A stretch of 64,000 bases of DNA from Microvelia longipes (Eukaryota > Arthropoda > Insecta > Hemiptera > Veliidae): the NCBI GenBank assembly GCA_018340805.1, contig JACMZG010001908.1:43024634-43088633 (forward strand). The letters are read 5' to 3'. The translations under genes were made by a program, and so were the position numbers. Each line of letters opens with the position of its first letter. Positions within the stretch are counted from its first letter, which is position 1. The notes under the pieces were generated by a model that saw only the letters and a program-made list of their open reading frames with translations, made no database searches and was not told the origin of the DNA. This document shows positions 18,926-29,341 of the stretch, piece by piece.

Positions 18926-19549
18926 TTAAATAACCAACTTAAATTTTTGTAAAATTCATCTTGAAATTGTTTCAATTTTATTTTACAACAATTTTAATAT
19001 TAACAGAATTTGACAACCAAAAAGTTTTAGAAAATTTTTAATTTCAAATTTCTAACACGCACACCGAAAGTGAACTGGGCCCATAACCAATTAAAGTAGA
19101 CAATAATTGTAATAAAAAACCCCACTATGTCAAGTTTTTTCTTTTTTTTTTCAGATAGTAACCCTAAAAAGAAAAATCAGTCTTTACTGAACCGTTTTTA
19201 AGCTGCAAAATGTCATTTTAACAACACTGTCAACCAAATATTTAAAAACAGTACGGGAGATTTACTTGGTAATACTCTTAACTTTTAGGGAGATATGGTA
19301 CATTTAAATACAATGGTAAAAACATGGTAAAAAAGTCAAAAGACCCAAGGAGGAGAAATGAATGAGTGAAGGTCATTATGTTACAGGTTATTGAGTTGAT
19401 TTCGTCTGATTTTCGTCTGGTAAACATGATTATTGTTTATAATAATATTTTCTACATATTATTATTAGTAATAATATTATATATTAATAATAATAATTAT
19501 GTTAATAATTACGATGTATTATTAAGTATTAAAATGTTTTATAAAATAC

Positions 19550-19742
19550 CTAATAAGGCGCGTCGAATATCCACGGCCTTTCTAAACGTTGGATCGACCA
19601 ACAAACTTTTTTTTCAAAATTTTCAGTAATTAGCCGGATTTGTGATAAATGAAGCCTATATCCGTAATCTGCAAGCTCTTTGGTTAATCTCAAAGAGTAT
19701 TTACATTCAACTCAACGATTTATTTTTAATCTAACTTGTACA
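19550..19742 (+). repeat. Dispersed repeat, inverse of 36753-36962
   Basis: Words such as ggcgcgtcgaatatccacgg, cggatttgtgataaatgaag and aatctcaaagagtatttac recur on the other strand just right of the LTR array. The remainder of 18930-20380 shows no coding or repeat structure I can name. Confidence 0.7.
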
Positions 19743-20438
19743 CACATAACTACTTTAGACGTCAATGTTAACAAATATGACATGTTCAAAATATAACAAA
19801 AATATGACGTCTAACAGTATTATGTATTTACCAGAGACTATAGATACTTAAACAGTAAGACTGTCAACTCAATGGTGGAAAAATTGGATTCCGATGACAC
19901 TAGCGCGGCGGGGCCTACCTTTCCATTGAGGTGGGCGTGTCTTAATTTCCGTTTTTGCCCACAGTCAGTTTGAAATTTAATTTTATACTTTGTATAGTTA
20001 TACTTCTAACTAACCTACCACTTAAATCTTACACAGAACACTTTCTGATTATTTTTAAGCTTTTCATTCAAGTAATTTATTAATTTAATTGATTCAATCA
20101 GGTAATAATGAAATAGTGGCTAAAGTTTACACGTGGTAAAAGATAGATTTGGCATTTAATGCAGCCTGTATTTTAATTACGTTGGCAAGATGCGAACATG
20201 TAATTTAATGTAATTACCTGATAAAATCGACTAAATTAATGAATTAATTAAATGAAATTTACTTATCTGCCATCAGTAAGGTTCTCTGGAAGTTTAAAAA
20301 AGGTTTCTTTTACTTTTAGTTTCTGAATTTTTTAAATACAGAACATGCAACGGCGAACCGTTTTTGTGAAAAATACATACAGAAAATAATCATTTATAAT
20401 AATAATAAATGTAGCTGTCATAAACAAAAATTGCCATG

Positions 20439-20442
20439 GTAT
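20439..20442. repeat. Left 4-bp target site duplication (GTAT) of the LTR array
   Basis: GTAT precedes the left LTR and recurs at 36595-36598 right after the third LTR. The flanks (ccatg-GTAT and GTAT-ttataaattt) rejoin to match the uninterrupted copy of the same host repeat near 15520. Confidence 0.8.
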
Positions 20443-21574
20443 TATTACGGTTTTCCGCCTCAGTTCCAGTTTTGTGGGCCGTGGGCCAATAAACATTGGT
20501 TAATAGATGATACCTTAATGTGCAACGAAGCAGTAATTAATAAGGGCGCCAGATCGTTTTTTTTTTTAATGTAGGGACGATCAAACCTTCAGTAACCAGG
20601 TCGCTAAAAGTAGACACATACACAGCTTTTATTTTGTTTAAGTATAAACAATATATATTTATAGATGTTTAGATGACAACAGGTTACCTTCAAAAGAATA
20701 CTTAAACTTTGTTAAAAATAAACAATAAATTAAAAGTATGAAACCTATCTTTACAAAAATGTGAAGGCCTTCCCTAGCTGTCCTATAATATGGTACTTGC
20801 ATTATTGATCCTTATACGAGAAGTATATAAGTATAATTTAATATAACAAGAATGATTATAAATAATTAAAAGAAAAGGATAAAAGTCGATAATAGTTATC
20901 TAGGGTCCTCTAAGCGTCCAGAATCATGACCAAGTTCGCCTCAAGTTGTTGCGAACCTCATACTGATTATAAAAGCTTCCCTGCTTCCGAACCAAACGCC
21001 TAAAGAGAGCAGGAAGTTTAAATAGGTCTTGAAAGCTCTTAGAAAGCCTCTAGTATCACTCTTGGAAAACGCTTCTTGTCCGTTCTGACGTCCGACATCC
21101 AATGGGACAGAGAGACTCAGAAACTACAACAAATATCGGGAAACTAAGTACATAGAAAAATAACGTATAAGAAATCCAAAAGAACTAATAATAAACTTTT
21201 AAATAGAACAGTGTAAAGAAAAGAAAGAAGATCTTAAAGAAGAGCACGGCTACCTCAATTGAGAAATAAAGAAAATACTCCAAAATATAGCACAATGTAA
21301 ACAGAGTATAAGAATTAGGACTTAAATTAACACCACTCACAAAACAACTAGAAAATCCAAAATGGATTGAAACTCCTATAAAATCCTAAAACATAGAAAC
21401 TTCTGCCACGAGAGCAAACAAACAACGCGTCTGGCAACAGAAAAAAATGACGTAACCTCTACAAAAAGTGACGAAAGCAATGGCGCCTAATTCAAATCCT
21501 GAATTTTTCGAAACTTAACCAACGAAGCCGTTACCTTCGTACTATAAGTAAGTTAAAAAAAAAAATCTGTAACA
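20443..21574 (-). repeat. LTR 1 (3' LTR of element copy 1), 1132 bp
   Basis: In element orientation it begins TGTTACAGATT and ends CCGTAATA, short imperfect inverted termini. It is near-identical to LTR 3 (35462-36594, 1133 bp), with a few single-base indels. The polypurine tract lies just inside at about 21578-21588 (AGGAGGGGGC on the minus strand). Confidence 0.9.
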
Positions 21575-21743
21575 AAAGCCCCCTCCTATAAAAAATAAGA
21601 AAGACTGAAGGAAAGGTTACAGGAAAAAAGGAAAAAAGGAACATTACAATAACTTTATAGGATAAAAAAATATAAGGGATATCATTCTAATATCATACAT
21701 AAAATTCCAATATTAAAAAAAAATAACTTAATATAAACACTTC

Positions 21744-24700
21744 TTAATTATTCTCACCAGGGTGAGTTTTCAAGTCTTTGACGTGCCATCTACCGTGGTC
21801 AATGCCGTTGACATCGGAGAGTTGGTACACCAAAGGACTTATCTTCTTAGTGACTCTGCAGCGGATATAACGAGGAGCAAGTTTCGCAGAAAAGTTTCTT
21901 GTGGCATCGGACTGCGCATGAGATCTTCTCCACACGATATCTCCAACTTTATAGTTAATAGGGCGCCTGCGTAGATTATAGTGGTGCCTACTCTTGGAGT
22001 GTGCATTGCGTAAGCGATACTTAACTTCCTCAGTGACGTCGGCCAGAACATCGATCCTACGGAGACGATCATCAGTGGGATTGACGTCATTATCCCTCTT
22101 CTGAAAGTCTTGACCCGATACTTCAAGTTTCCGCCCAAACATCAAGTAGGCTGGCGAATATCCCGAGACTTCACTTACTGCTGTCCTTAAGGCATAACCA
22201 AGTTGAGGGAGATAGCGATCCCAATGTTTATGATTGTCTTCGATGTAAGAGACAATCATCTGTTTAATGGTTTGGTTATACCGTTCCGTAGGATTTGATT
22301 GTGGGTGGTACACAGGATTGTAGAGTGTAGAGATTTTATATTTGTCCATGAGTCCTTTAAATTCATTACTAATAAACTGAGGACCATTGTCACAAATCAA
22401 ATACTTTGGAACGCCAAAGACCATTAGTATGTCTTCTTCTAAATATTTGCAAACAGAAGATGCTGTAGAAGACCTAAGAGGACGCAGAAACGTAAATTTG
22501 GAGAAAGTATCCACGACGACTAACAAGAACTTGTTCTGTTTATTTGACCTCGGGAAAGGTCCATCAAGTCAATACTAAGGGTGTGGAAAGGACTAGCAGC
22601 TTCTCTATGCTGACCCATCAAACCGGCTGGAGCTTTCCGGACAGGTTTAGTAGCAAGACAAGTTTGGCAGCGTTGAACATAACGAAAGATATCTGACGCC
22701 ATACCGGGCCAGAAATACCTCTCCATAATCCTGCGTCTTGTCTTAAAACCTCCCAGGTGACCCGCAGTAGGCTCATCATGAAAGTCGTGCATAATTTGTT
22801 TCCTAGAATCTTTAGGAACCACAATTTTCCAAGGGTCCTCTTCACTGAAGTCAGGAACAGGCCTCCTCTTCTTAAGAATACCATTATCAACTGACCAGTA
22901 AAGGTACTTTTCCGGTTCAGCTTGGACTTTTTCACACATCCTAGTATACCATTTATCGGTAGTGTCAGGAAAGACTTGAATAGCGGACACTTGTTCAACA
23001 GGCGCTCTTGACAGCGCATCAGCAACCGCATGAAGTTTTCCCGGGCGATGAACGATGTCAAAAGGGTACTGTTGAAGACGTAGTGCCCAACGAGCGAGTC
23101 TTCCTTTTGGCTCACGCAACCCTTGAATCCACTTCAAAGCCATGTGATCAGTGATGACCGTAAAAATTTGTCCCTCTAAATATGGTCTGAATTTCTCGAT
23201 CGCCCAGATAACAGCAAGAGCCTCAAGTTCGGTCGCACTGTATTTTCTTTCCGAAGCAGTTAAAGATCGACTACCATAAGTAATAACTTTCTCCCCATCA
23301 GAAAAGTTTTGACTCAAAACTGCTCCAAGGCCAACTGAACTTGCGTCTGTTTGGAGTAAAAATGGCAAAGAAAAGTCTGGACAGGTTAGAACAGGAGCAG
23401 AGGATAAAGATTCTTTAAGGCGTAAGAATGCTTTTTCACACTGTTCTGTCCAACGCCAATGGTGGTTCTTCTTTAACAGCTCCGTGAGAGGTGCAATGAT
23501 GGAAGAAAATCCTGGTACAAACCTACGGTACCATGAAGCCATACCGAGGAGTCTTCGAACTTGTTTCGGAGTCTCAGGAACCGGATAATCGACAATAGCA
23601 CTTACCTTATCTGGATCGACGCGCAAACCGTGATAATCAACAATATAACCTAAGTACTTTAACTGTGGACAGCAGAAGCGGCATTTCTCCTTGTTTAAAG
23701 TAAGTCCAGCTTCAATTAGTCGCGAGAATATCAGAGAAAGTACTTTAAGGTGAGTTTCAAAATCAGAAGTACATATAATTATGTCATCTAGATAAACAAA
23801 ACATAAATTTCTAATTCTGGACCTAAGACACGATCAATAAGCCGCTGCCAAGTAGCAGGACTATTATGAAGGCCAAAGGGCATCCGTTTAAATTGGAAAA
23901 GTCCTCTAGAAGGCACAGTAAATGCTGTTTTTTCCCTCGACGATTCTTCGACAGAGACTTGCCAAAAAGCAGATTTATATCGAGCGTAGAAATGTAACGA
24001 GCATTCCTGAGGGCGATCTACGATATGTGAGACATAAGAAGAGGAAGAGGATATGCGTTTTTTTTGACCGTTAACGCGCGTCCTACGGACGATCCGTCAG
24101 GCTTGAGGACCATAACAACGGGAGAGGACAAGAGATTTTGAGGGCTCGACAATGTCTTTGGCAAGCATGTCATCAAGCTCTTTGTTCATTCGGGACTGGA
24201 CGGCTGGTGATACCGGGTAATAACGTTGTTTGATAGGGGGTGAGTCCCCCGTATCAATAACGTGCTGAACAAGATTTGTGCAACCTAAGCCAGATCCCAT
24301 CTGGTCAAAATACTTCTCAACAACTCCTTTTAACTCATCGCGTTGTTTAGATGAAAGGTGGTCTTGTGATACTAAAGTTGACCCTAGTCGAACTTCAGAT
24401 ACCTTATCAGACGAATTTCCTCTCGCTTCTAATCGTTCTTGGACCATATCCGCACAATACCCATTGACTTCCAAAAGTCTATGCCAAGCACTAATGTGTC
24501 TTTAATAGAAGGAACAATTAAAGTGGGTATTAATCTAAATATCCCATCTACTTCCATAGGAATGTCAACTATTCCAAGGACTTCGCAGGACTCACCATTA
24601 GCAACTTTACATCTTAATGAACTTCTCCTAACGGTAAGTTTCATATTTTTAAGAATTCCCACCCTTTTCTTCCAACAAGGGTATGGGAAGCTCCAGAGTC

Positions 24701-24916
24701 AAGAAGTCCTTTAATCTTTACACCGTAAACATTCACAACAAGGTGTGGTCTCTTATCATCATCGGGGAAAATAATCGAACTAGCTATGCGAGCATTAAAG
24801 AAAGATTTAATATACTGCAACCAATCATCGCGTTCTTTATGATCACAGGCCATAAACTTCTTAGGATCACGAGGTTGACCCGTTACTTTCGTGACCCTCG
24901 GAAGTTTCCCGAGTTA
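21744..24916 (-). pseudogene. pol: pol of element copy 1 (protease, RT, RNase H, integrase), several frame breaks
   Basis: Domains in coding order. Protease: LLDSGASHTLVGRKGW near 24660-24700. RT: 23630-24474, damaged. RNase H: acidic residues in FLLQTDASSVGLG, TELEALAVIWAI and VITDHMALKWI, about 23140-23360. Integrase: HHCC finger (HDFHDEPTAGH...CQTCLATK, about 22650-22790) and core D-D-E in CDNGPQF and NPTERYNQ (about 22230-22570). The last residues are HPGENN before the stop at 21744. Breaks are visible near 22545, 23800, 24050-24095, 24450 and 24655. The 24050-24095 region, in the RT N-terminal half, lost and scrambled sequence relative to copy 2. No env frame follows. No chromodomain was recognised. 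Confidence 0.9.
24864..24910 (-). promoter_or_regulatory. -1 ribosomal frameshift signal between gag and pol, copy 1
   Basis: On the minus strand the gag frame reads TC-GGGAAAC, with the heptamer (24904-24910) placed as G-GGA-AAC, the X-XXY-YYZ slippery form. Six bases later GGGTCACGA (24889-24897) can pair with TCGTGATCC (24864-24872), nine pairs including one G-U, around a 16-nt loop. The gag stop codon (24883-24885) lies in the loop. Slipping back one base enters the pol frame exactly. All parts are identical in copy 2. Confidence 0.82.
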
Positions 24917-26254
24917 TTAGAACTACATTTTAAACATTTGTTTTCTTTAAGCTCTTTATTGCCGCATCTAGTACAAAATCCAAGAAGAGGACAGTTATAA
25001 AATGTGTGACCAATTTCAGAACACTTAAAACATGTCACTACCTTCTTTTTAGTATTATTAAATGAATTTGTCTTCGATTTTGAGATTTCGAGGAGGTCGA
25101 ACTGTCAGACAACGATAAAGACTCCATAGAGAGAGAACTTCCTCCTAAAGGCTTATTAGTTCTAAATTGGCTTGACGCGACTCTCTAGGGCCTGTATACG
25201 CCAATTCAGGAGCTAGAAGGGCCTTCTTCGTAGCACGAGGAGGTGGTTGATACTTCTCCATGTGGTGTTTATCAAGTTGAATCTGTCTACCTGCCTCTGC
25301 AAGTTCAGACAAAGTCGTAACACGATAAGGCGTAAGCCTTTCATAAAAATAAGGCGTAAGATTTCGTATAATAATACGCAATTTTTCTCCTTCGGCGAGA
25401 CGTTTCGATAATCGTGATAAATATGTATTCATGACAGCGAAATACGCTCCAAAATTTTCTTCTGGTCCCTGTCGACGGTTCATTATTTCCATTAAGAGTT
25501 CATGTTGGTAATCGTCATCTTCAAACTCAGCTTTAAGTTTAATAACTAGCTGACGCCAAGATGTAACTTCTTTACGTATAGACTTAAACCAGAGTAACGC
25601 ATTACTGGAAAACAAATCGATGGCTCCGTTAAATAAGTCCTGATCAGAAGTATTGCGGGCTACTTTGTAAATCTCTACATCTTCCAGGAAAGCTTGAAGA
25701 CTAAGTCCCTTACCATCTCCAGAAAATGTGAGATCCCATTGTTTTGTTGGAACAGGTCGAGCTCTAGGTGTAAAATCATGATATGATGACGTTTCAGTTG
25801 TAGCAGTTGTCGTTGTTGTTTTACATTCTCCTTCGGTACTTGTAGTAGCCGTTATTTTTATCTTCTAACCTACCAACTAGGTCTAATATTTCTCCTTGTA
25901 AAAGTGAAAAATCATCATACATAGGTGTTTCCTCTTTAGGCATTACTCGCTCAACTCGAAGATGAAGATGAGTCAGCAAAGTATCGATTTTCCTATACTC
26001 ACTATCATTCTTTATTCCAGCAAATGCTTCGATCAATTCAGAAACTTCAGATGTTTTAGTTTTTATAATTTCAAGTTCCGCCTCAGATTTTAAAAACGGA
26101 AATGGACCTTTGGTCGTGGTATTTTTCCCTGACGTTCTAAAATAAATAAGCCTCGTAAGCGATCTCTCATCGGTTTAATTTGTTTTATATCCGTAATTTT
26201 TCGAATTAAAAGCTCATACTCAAGCTCATCGGCTGAAAGTCTATGCGCATCCAT
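24883..26254 (-). CDS. gag: gag of element copy 1
   Basis: The structural protein of the particle. The start ATG at 26254 gives MDAHRLSADELEYELLIRK; the frame then breaks near 26207, 26115, 25855, 25175 and 25085, mostly single-base differences from copy 2. The middle holds the capsid-like helical region (LFSSNALLWFKSIRKE, QHELLMEIMNRRQGPEEN). The C-terminus carries a CCHC knuckle, CFKCSEIGHTFYNC, and two further Cys pairs (FCTRCGNKE, NKCLKCSS). The stop is at 24883, just after the frameshift signal. Confidence 0.82.
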
Positions 26255-27951
26255 GGTGATAGGTAATAGAAGTTCTCTTGCAGATAATAGAAAATAAGAA
26301 AAATCCCCCTAAACCTACTATATTCACCAAAAGTAAAATTAAATTATAAAGATAAACTATAATTAAAATTAAATTAAAGTCTTTCAAAAAAGGATAAAAG
26401 GAAATAAAGGTTGACAATTTTCGAAATTACAATAATTTGGTTTTCGTTGAAAACGGATAGACAAAGTACAAAGTATCAAATATGTTTATTATATTTAAGT
26501 ACGTTGAGGTCGTTGAGACGATCAATTCCAGTGCAAAAATATTTATTGATAAAGAATAACTGCAAATTTAGGCAAATAATATACATATAAAGTCCAATTA
26601 AGCATGGAAAATATAGGAGGGATAATAAAAGTGTAATCTAGGAAGATCAAAGTTCTATCAAAGTTACTGTTATTATATTGTAAGAAGTCCTATATCCCAC
26701 TTAGTAAGACAACCTATAGCTAGACTTAATTTAAAAAAATAAATAAATGCAAAGTGCATAAAGCTGCATTTAAATTATATTTAACAATAAAATTAAGTAT
26801 TCCGAAAGGAATTTAAATCTAATATCGAATCTTAAAGCTTTCCAAAAGACAGAATCAAAAGTTACTGCAAAAGGAAATAAAATAATGATAAAAACTATCC
26901 TACCCAGGCCTGGAAATTTTAACACTAAATTATAATCTAAATTGGGGATTAATCCAATAATACCTATCCTAAGTACCAACAAAAAGATTTTGAAGAAGTT
27001 TTATTATAGAAAATTCTTAATAGATAAATCCTTAATTAAATGTAAGGTGAATAAAAGAACCAATAAAGCAAATCTAGTAAGTAGTGAAGCTATTATTACT
27101 GTAGTGAGAGGTGAAGATGGTGGTGGAAGGGATGACGGAATTTCTTTGTAAGGAAAAGCGGAAAAGAGGGATATATTATTAGTAATTGATAAGCCAGACT
27201 GTATTAATAAGATAATTTTCTTTGTTATATTGGCACTATCTCGCATGTGTCAAACCAGCTAGTTTGTTTTGATAATTTGCAAACGATTTCGTCTGCTAAA
27301 TAAATTATTTTTTTGTGAAGAAAATTTTATTGAATTTGTATCCTATTTTTGTGAAAATACGTTGCTAAGGAATGGATGAGTGGAGAGAGTGGAGGATAAG
27401 GCTGTAGCAAGTGAATTAAACGGAATTATCATGTAAAACGACTGACTGATAAATGACCTATGGAACTGAACATGAATTTTTGTCGTTAGTGACTAATACA
27501 AGGTATTTAAATAAAAATATTATTACTGAAATAATAACTAATAGACTCAATACTACTAACAGATCTAAAATAATTAACTAGATTTACTGATATTTTCCAG
27601 AATCTGACAAAATTTTTGACAGACAGAAACGTTTTCCAAGTACAAGGGTAAATGGGCATATAAGTGAAAAATTATAAACAGGAATGAAAATATTTTTGCC
27701 TCTATAGCTGTGGCAGGAACTAATCTCACTGTACAAGTAAATATATCTACCACCAAAGTACTATTTTTTGAGATATACCCAAAAGTACCTGACCACTTAG
27801 AGGTGATGAACAAAGCTGACCATTTCTGGCACATAAGAGAAACCTAGATAAACAAAAGAGAACATACAGGTAAACAAGTAAGTACTTAATAAAACTACAT
27901 ACAAAAAATTTTTTTTAAGTTAGCAAAATATCAAATAGTTTGCCAAAATAA
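26255..27951 (-). other. Long untranslated leader of element copy 1
   Basis: About 1.7 kb between the primer-binding site and the gag start codon, AT-rich and nearly identical to 33742-35435 in copy 2. Short frames here match nothing known to me. A leader this long is unusual but shared by both copies. Confidence 0.65.
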
Positions 27952-27968
27952 GTCCCACGTTGGCGCCA
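27952..27968 (-). other. Primer-binding site of element copy 1
   Basis: On the minus strand TGGCGCCAACGTGGGAC starts 7 nt inside the LTR edge. TGG is complementary to the tRNA CCA end, and the rest is close to the lysine-tRNA type of binding site as I remember it (one base shorter). Copy 2 differs here. Confidence 0.65.
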
Positions 27969-27975
27969 AATCTTT

Positions 27976-28341
27976 TATTACGGTTTTCCGGCCTCAGTCC
28001 AGTTTTTGTGGGCCGTGGGCCAATAAACATTGGTTAATAGATGATACCTTAATGTGCAACGAAGCAGTAATTAATAAGGGCGCCAGATCGTTTTTTTTTT
28101 ATTAATGTAGGGACGATCAAACCTTCAGTAACCAGGTCGCTAAAAGTAGACACATACACAGCTTTTATTTTGTTTAAGTAAACAATATATATATTTATAG
28201 ATGTTTATGACAACAGGTTACCTTCAAAAGAATACTTAAACTTTGTTAAAAATAAACAATAAATTAAAAGTATGAAACCTATCTTTACAAATGTGAAGGC
28301 CTTCCCTAGCTGTCCTATATATATGGTACTGCATTATTATT
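27976..28341 (-). repeat. Middle LTR, left third only
   Basis: It matches LTR 1 from tattacggttttcc to about its position 20806, then runs into the gap. It would serve both as 5' LTR of copy 1 and 3' LTR of copy 2. Confidence 0.85.
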
Positions 28342-29341
28342 NNNNNNNNNNNNNNNNNNNNNNNNNNNNNNNNNNNNNNNNNNNNNNNNNNNNNNNNNNN
28401 NNNNNNNNNNNNNNNNNNNNNNNNNNNNNNNNNNNNNNNNNNNNNNNNNNNNNNNNNNNNNNNNNNNNNNNNNNNNNNNNNNNNNNNNNNNNNNNNNNNN
28501 NNNNNNNNNNNNNNNNNNNNNNNNNNNNNNNNNNNNNNNNNNNNNNNNNNNNNNNNNNNNNNNNNNNNNNNNNNNNNNNNNNNNNNNNNNNNNNNNNNNN
28601 NNNNNNNNNNNNNNNNNNNNNNNNNNNNNNNNNNNNNNNNNNNNNNNNNNNNNNNNNNNNNNNNNNNNNNNNNNNNNNNNNNNNNNNNNNNNNNNNNNNN
28701 NNNNNNNNNNNNNNNNNNNNNNNNNNNNNNNNNNNNNNNNNNNNNNNNNNNNNNNNNNNNNNNNNNNNNNNNNNNNNNNNNNNNNNNNNNNNNNNNNNNN
28801 NNNNNNNNNNNNNNNNNNNNNNNNNNNNNNNNNNNNNNNNNNNNNNNNNNNNNNNNNNNNNNNNNNNNNNNNNNNNNNNNNNNNNNNNNNNNNNNNNNNN
28901 NNNNNNNNNNNNNNNNNNNNNNNNNNNNNNNNNNNNNNNNNNNNNNNNNNNNNNNNNNNNNNNNNNNNNNNNNNNNNNNNNNNNNNNNNNNNNNNNNNNN
29001 NNNNNNNNNNNNNNNNNNNNNNNNNNNNNNNNNNNNNNNNNNNNNNNNNNNNNNNNNNNNNNNNNNNNNNNNNNNNNNNNNNNNNNNNNNNNNNNNNNNN
29101 NNNNNNNNNNNNNNNNNNNNNNNNNNNNNNNNNNNNNNNNNNNNNNNNNNNNNNNNNNNNNNNNNNNNNNNNNNNNNNNNNNNNNNNNNNNNNNNNNNNN
29201 NNNNNNNNNNNNNNNNNNNNNNNNNNNNNNNNNNNNNNNNNNNNNNNNNNNNNNNNNNNNNNNNNNNNNNNNNNNNNNNNNNNNNNNNNNNNNNNNNNNN
29301 NNNNNNNNNNNNNNNNNNNNNNNNNNNNNNNNNNNNNNNNN
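28342..29341. other. Assembly gap of exactly 1000 N
   Basis: All bases are n. By alignment to copy 1, the missing DNA is the segment matching 20807-21864, that is the rest of the LTR, the polypurine tract and the 3' end of pol, about 1058 bp. Long frames drawn across it are artefacts. Confidence 0.95.

Noticed and set aside
19366..19629. 87-residue plus-strand frame
   Set aside because: Asn, Ile and Tyr-rich translation of AT-rich DNA, with its end inside a dispersed repeat.
21762..21974. Plus-strand frames inside pol (also 22387-22578, 24278-24505, 24439-24714, 24683-25000)
   Set aside because: Antisense shadows that occur equally in both copies of the retrotransposon.
26942..27151. Possible extra gene in the retrotransposon leader (also 34443-34649)
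   Set aside because: Short, lysine-rich, no family resemblance, and not different in composition from the rest of the leader.
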